A stretch of DNA of 64,000 nucleotides from Geobacter sp. UBA698 (lineage in GTDB: Bacteria > Desulfobacterota > Desulfuromonadia > Geobacterales > Pseudopelobacteraceae), in contig DBMM01000028.1 in assembly GCA_002298925.1 (NCBI GenBank), forward strand, positions 20,315 to 84,314, read 5' to 3'. The translations under genes and the position numbers were made by a program. The notes beneath the pieces are model-generated. The model was not told the DNA's origin, did not search any database, and was given only the letters and a program-made list of their open reading frames with translations. This document shows, piece after piece, positions 16,098-25,098 of the stretch (the first letter of the stretch is position 1; each line of letters opens with the position of its first letter).

Positions 16098-16994
16098 ATG
16101 ATCGATAGTCGGGTGAGACTTTCTCACAAAATCATGCTGGCCCTGCTGATCACCTGTCTGCTGTTGGCGTTCACCGTCCTGAGGGTGCCGTCCGAGACCT
16201 CCGAACCGGGCGCATCGCCGCTTGACAAGGCCAGAGAGGATCTTTCCCGCGTGGAGTATCCCAGCCTGGCCAGCGTTCGCTGGCATGCCCATTTCGTGGA
16301 GCCGCACGAAACATTGGAATCCCTGTTTGGCCCGGACTGGGTCTGGGTGGCGCGCCTGAACCGCATCGACCGGCGCCATGTCTATCCGGGCATGACCATC
16401 AAGGTGCCCGACTCCATGGCCGATATCCGCGGCTATTCACCGCTGCCGCTTACCTATGAACCGGCCCGGCAGCACGAAAAATATATCCTGGTGGATATCA
16501 GCGAGCAGTGGCTGGGCGCTTACGAGCAAGGCCGGCTTGTATTTTCGGCACCGGCCGCCACCGGCAAGGCCGGGACCGAGACCCCCACCGGCATATTCCG
16601 CATCGATGCACGTCATCTGACCCATAGCTCGTCACTCTACAAGACCGCCAACGACGAGGAGCAGTATCCGATGGACAACGCACTTCGTTTTCACATCGGC
16701 CCGGACAACGTTTCCTACTGGCTGCATGCCCGTGACCTTCCCGGCCGCCCCGCGTCCCATGGCTGCATCGGCCTGTACGACGAGGAGATGCAGAACCGGG
16801 TCTTCGGTACACCGCCGATGCCGGAGTTGCTGGACTCGCATAAACTTTACGAATGGGCCGCCGGCGAAGACGATTACGGCGATGATTACGGAGAACTGGA
16901 GGAACTGGAGGATGGTCCGGTGGTCGAGGTGCGCGGCAGTCTGCCCCGTTACCTGCCCCGAAGCAGGCCTCAGGCCGAACAGGCAAAACGGTAA
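16098..16994 (+). CDS. L,D-transpeptidase (YkuD family), membrane-anchored
   Basis: 298 residues. An N-terminal signal anchor (KIMLALLITCLLLAFTVL) is followed by a short LysM-like segment (HETLESLFGPDWVWVARLN...GMTIKVP). The YkuD catalytic domain (~110-255) runs from ILVDISEQWLGAYEQG to the active-site motif HARDLPGRPASHGCIGLYD: catalytic Cys in SHGC, with Gly where most members have Arg (SHGCIRL). A very acidic tail (EDDYGDDYGELEELED) follows. It should form 3-3 crosslinks or attach lipoproteins to peptidoglycan in the periplasm. It is followed 21 bases later by a small secreted protein gene. Confidence 0.9.
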   Translation: MIDSRVRLSHKIMLALLITCLLLAFTVLRVPSETSEPGASPLDKAREDLSRVEYPSLASVRWHAHFVEPHETLESLFGPDWVWVARLNRIDRRHVYPGMTIKVPDSMADIRGYSPLPLTYEPARQHEKYILVDISEQWLGAYEQGRLVFSAPAATGKAGTETPTGIFRIDARHLTHSSSLYKTANDEEQYPMDNALRFHIGPDNVSYWLHARDLPGRPASHGCIGLYDEEMQNRVFGTPPMPELLDSHKLYEWAAGEDDYGDDYGELEELEDGPVVEVRGSLPRYLPRSRPQAEQAKR

Positions 16995-17015
16995 CACCAT
17001 AAACAGGAGGTAATC

Positions 17016-17450
17016 ATGAAACGGATACTGATTGCGGGCGCACTGGCATGTGCCCTGTCAGCCCCGGCCAGCGCCGCCAGACAGGTATACCTCAAGGATG
17101 GCGGCATCATCCGGGCCAGATCGGTCTGGCATTCCCAAGGCAGGGTGCATGTACTGATTAATCGGGATACCCTGACTGACTTCAACCCGAATGAAATCGA
17201 CATGAAGCGCACCTTTCCGAAGCGCCAACGGCCGAGAGTCAAAAAGCCCGCTACGGCCGTTATTTCCCGAACAACAACATCTGCTTCGGCTGATGCCGAC
17301 GATCAGCAGAAACCGGGGGACAGGAAGCTTTCCGTGTCGCTGCCCAGCCTGCCATCTCTGCCGCAGAAAAGCCCCCCATCACTGGCGGACAAGGACGAAG
17401 TCAGCATCAGAAAGCATAAAAAGGAAATGGCGGAAAAACTAGGGGAGTAA
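17016..17450 (+). CDS. Secreted hypothetical protein
   Basis: 144 residues behind a perfect CAGGAGGT site. The signal peptide MKRILIAGALACALSAPASA ends in an Ala-x-Ala site. The mature N-terminus (RQVYLKDGGIIRARSVWHSQGRVHVLINRDTLTDFNPNEIDM) looks like a small beta domain of the type that follows signal peptides in Geobacter-like secreted proteins. The rest is a Pro/Ser/Lys-rich low-complexity tail. It probably shares a transcript with the L,D-transpeptidase, suggesting an envelope role, but I do not recognise a family. Confidence 0.7.
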   Translation: MKRILIAGALACALSAPASAARQVYLKDGGIIRARSVWHSQGRVHVLINRDTLTDFNPNEIDMKRTFPKRQRPRVKKPATAVISRTTTSASADADDQQKPGDRKLSVSLPSLPSLPQKSPPSLADKDEVSIRKHKKEMAEKLGE

Positions 17451-17507
17451 AGCAAGGAATCATGCTTCTGGCAGCCTACCGATCTGTAAGCCGCCAGACG
17501 CAGTTAG

Positions 17508-18479
17508 CTAGGCAAGCCAGCGGGCAACATCTTTGGCATGATAGGTGATGATGATATCGGCGCCGGCCCGTTTGAAGGCCAGCATGGTTTCCAGCACAAC
17601 CCGCTGCTCATCGATCCAGCCGTTGGCGGCAGCGGCCTTGATCATACTGTATTCACCCGACACGTTGTAGACCGCCAGCGGCAGATTGTGCTCGTTGCGC
17701 AGGTCGCGCAGGATATCCAGATAAGGCAGGCCCGGCTTGACCATAATGATGTCGGCGCCTTCTTCGATATCCGCGGCTGCTTCGCGCAGCGCCTCCAGCC
17801 GGTTGGCCGGATCCATCTGGTAGCTGCGCCGGTCGCCGAACTGGGGGGTTGACTCGGCCGCCTCGCGGAAGGGGCCATAATAACCCGAAGCATATTTGAC
17901 CGCATAACTCATGATCGGAACGGCATCGTAACCGTTATCGTCCAGTTCCTCGCGAATGGCCGCCACCCGACCATCCATCATATCCGATGGTGCAACCATG
18001 TCAGCCCCGGCCTTGACATGGGAGAGCGCCTCCTTCGCCAGCAGATCCAACGTCGAATCATTATCCACATCACCATCGATGATCAGGCCGCAGTGACCGT
18101 GATCGGTATATTCGCACAGGCAGACATCGGTTATGACCGCCAGGCCGGGAACCTCGCGCTTGATGGCACGGATCGTCTCCTGGATGATGCCGGTGTCCGA
18201 ATAGGCGTCACTGCCGACAGCGTCCTTGGTCTCGGGGATACCGAACAGCAGCACAGCCGGAATGCCCAGGGCGTGGACCTCTTTGGCCTCTGCAACGATG
18301 AACTCGATTGACTGCTGATAGATGCCCGGCATGGAGGAGACTTCCTTCTTGATGCCGCTGCCGAAGGCCGAAAACATTGGATAAACCAGATCATTGACCG
18401 ACAGGCTGGTCTCGCGGACCATCCGTCGGAAGACTTCGTTTCCACGGATCCTGCGCGCCCTGAATTGCGGGAAAAACAT
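17508..18479 (-). CDS. hemB: Delta-aminolevulinic acid dehydratase (porphobilinogen synthase)
   Basis: 323 residues, the usual length. It condenses two 5-aminolevulinate molecules to porphobilinogen in tetrapyrrole synthesis. Seen: the Zn-type cysteine cluster DVCLCEYTDHGHCG, and the Schiff-base lysines in YAVKYASGYYGPFREA and IMVKPGLPYLD. GAGGAGG before the ATG. It supplies heme for the abundant cytochromes expected in this group. It is transcribed alone from the promoter at 18516-18545. Confidence 0.97.
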   Translation of the reverse strand: MFFPQFRARRIRGNEVFRRMVRETSLSVNDLVYPMFSAFGSGIKKEVSSMPGIYQQSIEFIVAEAKEVHALGIPAVLLFGIPETKDAVGSDAYSDTGIIQETIRAIKREVPGLAVITDVCLCEYTDHGHCGLIIDGDVDNDSTLDLLAKEALSHVKAGADMVAPSDMMDGRVAAIREELDDNGYDAVPIMSYAVKYASGYYGPFREAAESTPQFGDRRSYQMDPANRLEALREAAADIEEGADIIMVKPGLPYLDILRDLRNEHNLPLAVYNVSGEYSMIKAAAANGWIDEQRVVLETMLAFKRAGADIIITYHAKDVARWLA

Positions 18480-18515
18480 AGTGCCTCCTCATGCCAAACT
18501 TGAAATCACCGAAAA

Positions 18516-18545
18516 ATTGTAATGCAAGCACGGGTAAAAATGCAA
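18516..18545 (-). promoter_or_regulatory. Predicted hemB promoter
   Basis: On the minus strand TTGCAT, 18-base spacer, TACAAT, about 40 bases before the hemB ATG. Confidence 0.5.
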
Positions 18546-18678
18546 GGACCATGGGACAAATTGCATGCAAAACGCTATAAATTTCGCTGAGCGTGGTTGC
18601 ATTCGATATACATGGTGGTAGAGTTTCTTTACTAATTGATAGAGAATAAGAAGACTAGAACTGTCTTTTTTGTTGCGT

Positions 18679-18724
18679 TAGACCAAAGATGGTGGTAAAA
18701 GAAGTCTAATCTTGGCTATTTTTT
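18679..18724 (+). terminator. Terminator-like hairpin in the ompA leader (possible attenuator)
   Basis: TAGACCAAAGAT pairs with ATCTTGGCTA (10 pairs, two bulged A) around an 18-base loop and is followed by TTTTTT. It lies about 30 bases before the ompA start with no gene on this strand upstream, so it may control readthrough into ompA. Confidence 0.4.
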
Positions 18725-18754
18725 AATGACAAAATCACAAAGGAGAACACGCGC

Positions 18755-20038
18755 ATGAAAAAGAGAATCACCGCACTTGTAGCTTGTTCGCTGTTGGCCA
18801 TGGCAACTGCCGCGTCAGCGGCCAACAAGGCAGAGACATTCTCACTGACACCAGTGGCCGGCGGCATCACCTTCGACGGCTCACAGCACCTGGAAACCCA
18901 TCCGGTGTACGGCTTGCGGGCCGGCTACAACTTCACCAAGGCACTGGGCATCGAGGCGGTCTTTGATTACGCCCACACCAAATCCACTCTTGACGGCAGC
19001 AAAAAATTTGACTTCTTCCGTTACGGCGGTGATCTGCTCTACCATTTCATGCCCGACAACAATTTTGTACCCTACATTGCTGCAGGCTTTGCCGGCGCCA
19101 ACTTCAAGGGAGCTGCCAACCCTCTTCCCAACAGCAACAAAATCAGAGGCGTATTTGATTACGGCTTGGGATTTAAATATTTCCTGGCAGAAAATTTCGC
19201 CCTGCGCGGCGACGTTCGCGGCTTGATGTACGCAAATAAATACGACAAAGTTGAAGATCTCTTGCACGCCGTTGAATATACCGCAGGCCTCTACCTTCCG
19301 TTCGGCGGTGTTGCTCCGGCACCCGTGCCGGTAGCCAAACCGGTTGAGCCGGAACCGGCACCGCCAGCCAAAATCGTCGAGACTCCGGCCGACAGCGATG
19401 GCGACGGCGTACCAGACGCACTTGACAAATGCCCCAACACTCCTGCCGGCGTGAAGGTCGACAAAGACGGCTGCCCGCTTGACTCCGACGGCGACGGCGT
19501 ACCCGACTACCTCGACAAGTGCCCCGACACCCCGACCGGCGTGAAAGTCGACAAGGACGGCTGCCCGCTTGACTCCGACGGCGACGGCGTACCCGACTAC
19601 CTCGACAAGTGCCCCAATACCCCGGCCGGCGTGAAGGTAGACAAAGACGGCTGTCCCCCTCCTGCCATGGCGGCTGCCATTGAAAAGTACTGCAGCAAGC
19701 CGGCTGTTGTTTTTGTTGAATTCGACACCGACAAGGCCGTCATCAAGACCAAATATGACAGCGACCTCAATAAGCTCGGCGATTTCCTCAAGGAATTCAC
19801 CAAGGCTAAAGGCGAGATTTCCGGCCACACCGACAGCGTTGGCACCCAGAAATACAACCAGAAGCTGTCCGAGCGCCGTGCCGCCAGCGTCAAGAAATAT
19901 CTCGTCGACAAGTACGGCATTGATACCCAGCGTATCACCACCAAAGGTTATGGCGAACTGAAGCCGGTTGCCAGCAACAAAACCAAGGAAGGCAGAGCCA
20001 AGAACCGCCGCATCGAAACCAACTTCACCTGCGATTAA
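18755..20038 (+). CDS. OmpA-family outer membrane protein with thrombospondin type-3 repeats
   Basis: 427 residues behind AAAGGAGAA. Signal peptide MKKRITALVACSLLAMATAASA; an eight-strand OmpA-like beta barrel (~23-185); a Pro/Ala hinge (APAPVPVAKPVEPEPAPPAK); three 30-residue calcium-binding type-3 repeats (SDGDGVPD.LDKCPNTPAGV); and an OmpA C-terminal peptidoglycan-binding domain (VEFDTDKAVIK, GHTDSVGTQKYNQKLSERRA, TKGYGELKPVASN). It anchors the outer membrane to peptidoglycan. The three DNA repeats are nearly identical, so copy number may vary between strains. Confidence 0.95.
   Translation: MKKRITALVACSLLAMATAASAANKAETFSLTPVAGGITFDGSQHLETHPVYGLRAGYNFTKALGIEAVFDYAHTKSTLDGSKKFDFFRYGGDLLYHFMPDNNFVPYIAAGFAGANFKGAANPLPNSNKIRGVFDYGLGFKYFLAENFALRGDVRGLMYANKYDKVEDLLHAVEYTAGLYLPFGGVAPAPVPVAKPVEPEPAPPAKIVETPADSDGDGVPDALDKCPNTPAGVKVDKDGCPLDSDGDGVPDYLDKCPDTPTGVKVDKDGCPLDSDGDGVPDYLDKCPNTPAGVKVDKDGCPPPAMAAAIEKYCSKPAVVFVEFDTDKAVIKTKYDSDLNKLGDFLKEFTKAKGEISGHTDSVGTQKYNQKLSERRAASVKKYLVDKYGIDTQRITTKGYGELKPVASNKTKEGRAKNRRIETNFTCD
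19394..19663 (+). repeat. Three tandem 90-bp repeats inside the ompA-type gene
   Basis: Units at 19394-19483, 19484-19573 and 19574-19663 encode 30 residues each (SDGDGVPD...KVDKDGCPLD). They differ at only a few bases per unit, which suggests recent duplication or gene conversion. Confidence 0.9.
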
Positions 20039-20064
20039 CACGAAGCAGCTGACAACGGTATGAA

Positions 20065-20103
20065 CGACAAAGGCCCTTCCGGATTCCGGAAGGGCCTTTG
20101 TCG
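20065..20103. terminator. Long perfect hairpin, convergent terminator
   Basis: A 19-bp perfect inverted repeat (CGACAAAGGCCCTTCCGGA and its complement) with a one-base centre lies between ompA and the convergent larA-type gene. There are only short T runs, but the position fits a bidirectional terminator. Confidence 0.75.
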
Positions 20104-20128
20104 TAGTATGGATACCTATTGTTCCAAT

Positions 20129-21391
20129 TCAGCCGGCGCTTACCGGCAGCAGGCTGCCCCCCTCCGGCATGACCAAAGCCCGCCACTCCGCGGGCAACAA
20201 CCTCTCCGCGATTCCAAGCGCGGCATCAAGTGATTCGGCCGGGATCATCCCCATGGCCTCCACCTGCTGGGCACTGAAACGGGACACCAGTATGATCCGG
20301 AAACGGAGCGCCTTGTGCAGGATGGAATAGGCTGTCTGTCCGTTGATCTCATACTGGTCGCGCAGCGCCGCTTCAAATTCCTCCAAGCGCTTATGGCGAA
20401 ACCAGCTGAAAAAGGTGTCATTGCCGAAACCATCGCGACACTCCGCCAAAAAAATCATCACCCCGCCCTCCCTGAGGGCCTGGGAGGCATATTCCATCGA
20501 CTTGTGGGCCTGGATCAGATTGATGTCCTTGGGATAGCCGCCGCAGGAAACAATTACCAGATCAGCCTTAGCTGAGATCGGAAAGGAAAAGCGCTCCCGG
20601 TAATAGCGACAGCCCTCCTCGTGGGCTGTGCGCCAATGGCCGCCAAAGGCGGCCATGATGCTCTTGTCCGCGGCGAGCACGGTATTGAGGATGAAATCCG
20701 GCTCAGCCATGGCACACGCTTCCAGCATGGCCTGATGCACCGGATTACCTTCCAGATTGCCGGTGGTTGCCAGGGGGTTTTTACCGCTGCCCGGTCGGGG
20801 ATTGAGTACGGCAAAATGGCTGGCCATGCAGGACTGGCGGCTGGCTATGCCCGGCAGAACGGATTTGCGGCCACCGCCGAAACCGGCAAAGTAATGGAAA
20901 CCAATCACTCCGGTCAGGATCAGACGGTCAGCTTCCACTGCATGCCGATTGATATTGACCTCGATCCCGTTGGAGGTTTTGCCGATGTAGGCCAGCCCGG
21001 GCTGGTGATCGCAGTCGTGATCAAAGACGCGCACCCGCTTGTGGAGGGGCCCGACTATCTTCTGGTGTTCATGATCGCTCTGCTTGCGGTGGATACCAAG
21101 TGCGATCAGGATCTCAATCGCACTGTCCGGAATGCCCTGCCGGTTGAGTCGCTCCACCAGCAATGGAAGATAGATCTCGCTGGCTGTGTAGCGGGTGATG
21201 TCGGAGGTGACTATGACCACCTTGTCCCCCGCGGCAAAGTCCGAAATGGTTGACTGGCAGTCATCGAGCACTCCGGCAACGATCTCGTGCGGGGACTGCA
21301 GCGAAGTGGGGTTGGCCGATTCGATTATACCGGCCAGGCGCTCCGGGGGAAGGGAGAGGGAAAATGAGGTTGATCCGTACTTGAGATCCAC
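20129..21391 (-). CDS. LarA-family protein (nickel-pincer lactate racemase family)
   Basis: 420 residues from a GTG start. The family racemizes lactate or related 2-hydroxy acids using the nickel-pincer nucleotide. The ligand set of L. plantarum LarA (H108, H174, K184, H200) is present with the same spacing: His101 in ALGIHRKQ, His166 and Lys176 in HYFAGFGGGRK, His192 in SCMASHF. Catalytic competence is therefore likely. The cofactor-making genes larB, larC and larE are not adjacent. The true substrate could differ from lactate, as this superfamily contains racemases and epimerases for several hydroxy acids. Confidence 0.85.
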   Translation of the reverse strand: MDLKYGSTSFSLSLPPERLAGIIESANPTSLQSPHEIVAGVLDDCQSTISDFAAGDKVVIVTSDITRYTASEIYLPLLVERLNRQGIPDSAIEILIALGIHRKQSDHEHQKIVGPLHKRVRVFDHDCDHQPGLAYIGKTSNGIEVNINRHAVEADRLILTGVIGFHYFAGFGGGRKSVLPGIASRQSCMASHFAVLNPRPGSGKNPLATTGNLEGNPVHQAMLEACAMAEPDFILNTVLAADKSIMAAFGGHWRTAHEEGCRYYRERFSFPISAKADLVIVSCGGYPKDINLIQAHKSMEYASQALREGGVMIFLAECRDGFGNDTFFSWFRHKRLEEFEAALRDQYEINGQTAYSILHKALRFRIILVSRFSAQQVEAMGMIPAESLDAALGIAERLLPAEWRALVMPEGGSLLPVSAG

Positions 21392-21580
21392 GATGTGTAC
21401 CCGCCTTTATGGTGCGACACAAGATCGAACATGCAAGAAAACACAAATAAACAGGGATGCAACAGGAATAACTGGATGTAATCTAGCAGACATCCTGTCG
21501 ATTCTGTGCATCCCTGTTTAAACCGGATTTACCTCCGGAGTTCTTTGAGGCCGCTAAGGAACAAGGCCTTGAGACGGTGA

Positions 21581-21826
21581 CTATATCCAGGCATCTCCGC
21601 CGTCGTACTGGAATTCATCGCCTTTGCTCTTGCAGCGCGCCCTGAATTTGGCCTCACGGGCCAACCGCTTCATCTTATCTGCGGCGTTTTCCTTGATATC
21701 ACTCAACTTTTCACGAACTTCGCGGCCTGGCGCGGGTGCGAGAAGAAGCGCTGCGGCCGCACCGATCACGGCACCGGAGACGAAGGCGATGACTGCTGCT
21801 GCGGCGTTATCATTGCTGGAAGACAT
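21581..21826 (-). CDS. YtxH-domain small membrane protein
   Basis: 81 residues from the ATG at 21826, behind AAAGGAG; the longer frame is not needed. One N-terminal hydrophobic, Ala/Gly-rich segment (AAAAVIAFVSGAVIGAAAALLLAP) is followed by the family signature LLAPAPGREVREKLSD and an amphipathic, basic tail. YtxH proteins are small stress-linked membrane proteins of unclear role. It lies about 110 bases downstream of the glutamate dehydrogenase gene on the same strand. Confidence 0.8.
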   Translation of the reverse strand: MSSSNDNAAAAVIAFVSGAVIGAAAALLLAPAPGREVREKLSDIKENAADKMKRLAREAKFRARCKSKGDEFQYDGGDAWI

Positions 21827-21933
21827 GACGAACTCCTTTATCTGCGTAGTATTCTTTACACATGCATATACCAAAACTACTTCTAGCACAGCCGGCAGCT
21901 GAAATAAAAGCAGTTTTTTCATCAAACCCGCGC

Positions 21934-24909
21934 TCAAAAAATTCGTGCCAGATGCCTCCTGACCATATCCTCGAAATCCGCATCACGACTGCCGCTGTAG
22001 ACCAGGGATGAGCCGATCTCCGCCGCCGCTATGGCGCACAGATATTTCACCGGCAGCCGGCGGATCCGTTTTCTGAAAGCCGGCGTTCCGGTGAGCAGTA
22101 ACGGCAGATGCCTCAGCAGCGCCAGGCGGAAGGGGTGCTGCAGACAGAGCTCCGGCCTGGCCGAAAAAAACTCGAACAGACGGGTATAGTAACTGTTGAT
22201 ATTCTGGCTGATGGTATCGGAAATCTCGGTAAACAGCAGGCTGCCCCCTGATTCGCGCTGCCGCCGCAGAATCAGCCGGGCCTCATCAACGGCCCGTTTC
22301 TCCAGGATGACCAGCACGTCCCGCACATAGGCCTCCTTGTGCTCCAGAAACTCCCGCTCGGACAACAGCAGATTGGCGATGATCTCGTAGGAGGAGGAGA
22401 TCACGCCGCACTTGTTGGCCGAAGCGTCACGCATGATGACAACCCCCTTTTTCTGCAGCTGGACCCTGGCCTCGGGAGTGATGAAGGAATTGGCCCCTTC
22501 CACGATGACCCCTGACGAGGGGCGCCCGTCTGCATCCAGGAACTGGGACCAGTTCTGGGCGTCAATGGTCTCCGGCCGGCCGCCGGCCGGGATGAACAGG
22601 TCCGCCGCTACCGTGAACACCAGGTTGTTGTATTCGCGGTAGAAATCGTCCATGTCCAGCCACTCTTCCACCAGACCATCGGCCGTGCGGCTGACCTTGC
22701 GATGGGTTTCCTTGAGCCCCTCCAAACGCCGGCCGGTACGGTAGATGATGAAAGCTCCCACCCCCAGACATTCGGGATCAAAGGTATTCAGATCGTGAGC
22801 CAGCACCAGACGTCCCAGCTCCGCACGCTGGATGCCGTTCGGATCACAGAGGGCCGCGGTACCGTCCAGGATCAGTCGCACCCGCATGCCGGGGCACTCT
22901 GCCAGCATGAGCCGCAGTGAGTTGCCGGCCACGTCGCCGTTTGGTCCTCCAGTCATTTTCAGCGTGAAGGTGTCGCGGGAAATGTCGATGCCGGCCGACT
23001 CGGCCATGGTGATGCGGGCAAAGGCGACCACACCGGTGGAGGTAACTCCGTACTCCTTGTGGTTGATGCCGACCCGCTTGCTGGACATGATGCCGATGCC
23101 CAGCAGATATCCCCGTTTTTTGGACAGGCTGGCAATGGCCTCGATCATCCCATCGTGCATGTTCTCATCCGGTCCGATCTCGATCGGCTCGTCGTCACCA
23201 TAGTAGTCGACCACCCGCCGGTCTCTGACCCGGCCGTTTTCCGTTACGAAAATATCCAGAAAGGCATTGGCAATGCCGTACTGGAGCTTGTAGAGACGGC
23301 TGTTCTCCTCTTCCCCGCCAGGCTGATCCAGGTCCGAGGCATCCAGCACCAGGGCCATCTTGGAACCACCCTCGTAAATATCCTTGTTCTTGAAGTGCTG
23401 GGTATTGGCCAGCACATACACCTCGCGGAAGATGGTGTTGGCGGCGGTGATAAAATCATCGGCGCTGCGGGCGATGACAGTGCGCCACCCTCCCCGGGCG
23501 ATATCGGAAAAACCGATATGGTAGCCGCAACCGAAGCGGCTGAAGAAGAAGGTGACCCGGAAGGGGCGCGTCTCGGGCAGGTCGGAGGTGAATTCACGAT
23601 CCAGAGCCTGCAGATAGGCCGGATCAAGGCGGAAAGCCAGGGCCTGCTTTTCAACCACGAAGAAGTTGGTCTTTAAGGTGTGGGTTATCAGCAGCAGACA
23701 GCAGCGATAGACGGCCCGGCGGATGTCATCCAGCCAGCGGTGGCCGGTGGTATAGCCTTCAGCCGCCTCACTGGTCTCAGCCAACATGGTGCCATAGAGC
23801 GTCTGCCGGTCATCCAGGGCAGGATCGAAACGTGTCCGGAACAAGCGCAGCATCATCTGGGCCATCTCCGGGTGATCATAGAAGGCCCGCTGGACATCCT
23901 CCAGACCGAAACGGTCAGGCTGGTTATGGGCCAGACTGGTGTGGCAGAAAGCGATAAAGGCGTTGATCAGGGCCGCATCCTCGCCGGACATGACCCCCTC
24001 GGTAACGAAATCGCGGTAAATGGCCGAGGTGGTGGATATCAGCTGGGTTGTACAGAGTTCGCCCATCAGCTGAGCGGCCAGTTCGCTGTCCGGCGCTACA
24101 GCGCCCCCTTTGCGGTTCACGACGAAAAACGAACCGAGAAAATAGGGATGGATGCCATTGGAGATGGTCAGACAGTAGGCCCGGCGGATCCCCACGCCCA
24201 GCCGGTTGAAAACCTCCAGAACCTGCAGCAGAAAATCCTGCTGGTGCGGATTGCCCACGGCAAACAGCACCCGCGTCTCAGGGCTGCCGCTGTGATTTAC
24301 CTCGCTGACATCCAGAAACAGCCCCCCGGCGGCATTGCCTCGCTCAAACAGCCAGACCAGCCAGGCCATGCGCGACGGCTGTGACATGCGGATGAAATTT
24401 TCGTTGTTGAGCCAGAGGATCTTCAGCAGAGAGTCGAGTTTTTTAAGATTGAAATCAGGGAAGGAGCTGCGCAGTTCGGCCCGGATCCTGTGTACCAGCG
24501 CGGCCGGAATGTCCACAGCGCGTTTCAGGTCGATGGCGCTGTTGGGGCGACGGTCAAACTCGAAACGCTGCACCTCCAGTTCCTCCTCCATGCCCGGCAT
24601 GGCAACATTGGAATGGGAAAACATGGCATAGGATATCTCCCGCTCTCCGACCCTCCGCAGGGTCTCGTAGAGCGAGCCGGCCCGGTTGACGCAGGCCAGC
24701 ACCAGCAGCTTTTCACGGTCCACCAGGATCACCCGCTGATTGATGCGCAGCCGCGACATGTCCCGGGCCAGCCAGGCCAGGGCCTCCTGTTCGTCCTCCA
24801 TGGCCTGGAAAAAGTAAGGGCTCATGTGCTGCTGGAGCCAGGCCGCGTTTGCTTCGGCGCGTTCCTGCTCTTTTCGGGCGGTTTTACGGATGATGGCCGG
24901 CAGATTCAT
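21934..24909 (-). CDS. Large NAD-specific glutamate dehydrogenase
   Basis: 991 residues from the ATG at 24909 behind AAGGAGG. It interconverts glutamate and 2-oxoglutarate plus ammonia with NAD. The length is between the ~450-residue hexameric enzymes and the 1600-residue GDH-180 class, matching the ~115-kDa type. The catalytic core (~480-900) shows ARGGWRTVIARS, KNKDIYEGGSKMALVLDA, the NAD-domain GGPNGDVAGNSLRL and ANSFITPEAR; the N-terminal ~450 residues are the regulatory region typical of large GDHs. It is transcribed alone, apart from the small YtxH gene downstream. Confidence 0.9.
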   Translation of the reverse strand: MNLPAIIRKTARKEQERAEANAAWLQQHMSPYFFQAMEDEQEALAWLARDMSRLRINQRVILVDREKLLVLACVNRAGSLYETLRRVGEREISYAMFSHSNVAMPGMEEELEVQRFEFDRRPNSAIDLKRAVDIPAALVHRIRAELRSSFPDFNLKKLDSLLKILWLNNENFIRMSQPSRMAWLVWLFERGNAAGGLFLDVSEVNHSGSPETRVLFAVGNPHQQDFLLQVLEVFNRLGVGIRRAYCLTISNGIHPYFLGSFFVVNRKGGAVAPDSELAAQLMGELCTTQLISTTSAIYRDFVTEGVMSGEDAALINAFIAFCHTSLAHNQPDRFGLEDVQRAFYDHPEMAQMMLRLFRTRFDPALDDRQTLYGTMLAETSEAAEGYTTGHRWLDDIRRAVYRCCLLLITHTLKTNFFVVEKQALAFRLDPAYLQALDREFTSDLPETRPFRVTFFFSRFGCGYHIGFSDIARGGWRTVIARSADDFITAANTIFREVYVLANTQHFKNKDIYEGGSKMALVLDASDLDQPGGEEENSRLYKLQYGIANAFLDIFVTENGRVRDRRVVDYYGDDEPIEIGPDENMHDGMIEAIASLSKKRGYLLGIGIMSSKRVGINHKEYGVTSTGVVAFARITMAESAGIDISRDTFTLKMTGGPNGDVAGNSLRLMLAECPGMRVRLILDGTAALCDPNGIQRAELGRLVLAHDLNTFDPECLGVGAFIIYRTGRRLEGLKETHRKVSRTADGLVEEWLDMDDFYREYNNLVFTVAADLFIPAGGRPETIDAQNWSQFLDADGRPSSGVIVEGANSFITPEARVQLQKKGVVIMRDASANKCGVISSSYEIIANLLLSEREFLEHKEAYVRDVLVILEKRAVDEARLILRRQRESGGSLLFTEISDTISQNINSYYTRLFEFFSARPELCLQHPFRLALLRHLPLLLTGTPAFRKRIRRLPVKYLCAIAAAEIGSSLVYSGSRDADFEDMVRRHLARIF

Positions 24910-25021
24910 TAAAAGCCTCCTTGTAAGCCGGAATGGCGATGGACGCATCATATACCGGCAAAGCCCACCCGGCAATGCCGTATTGACAGATTTAACCCAC
25001 TGACAAAAGGCGCTTTCTTCC

Positions 25022-25050
25022 TTGCAATTGCCAGATGACTCTGGTAGGCT
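25022..25050 (+). promoter_or_regulatory. Possible mreB promoter
   Basis: TTGCAA, 17-base spacer, TAGGCT, about 50 bases before the mreB ATG. The -10 box is weak. Confidence 0.35.
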
Positions 25051-25098
25051 TTTCAGTCTTCATTTTTCCGATAGAACCATCGAAAGGACCATAACATA

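Noticed and set aside
18881..20041. 386-residue open frame on the minus strand across ompA
   Set aside because: Antisense shadow of a clear OmpA gene; Val/Gly-rich composition without motifs or a ribosome site.
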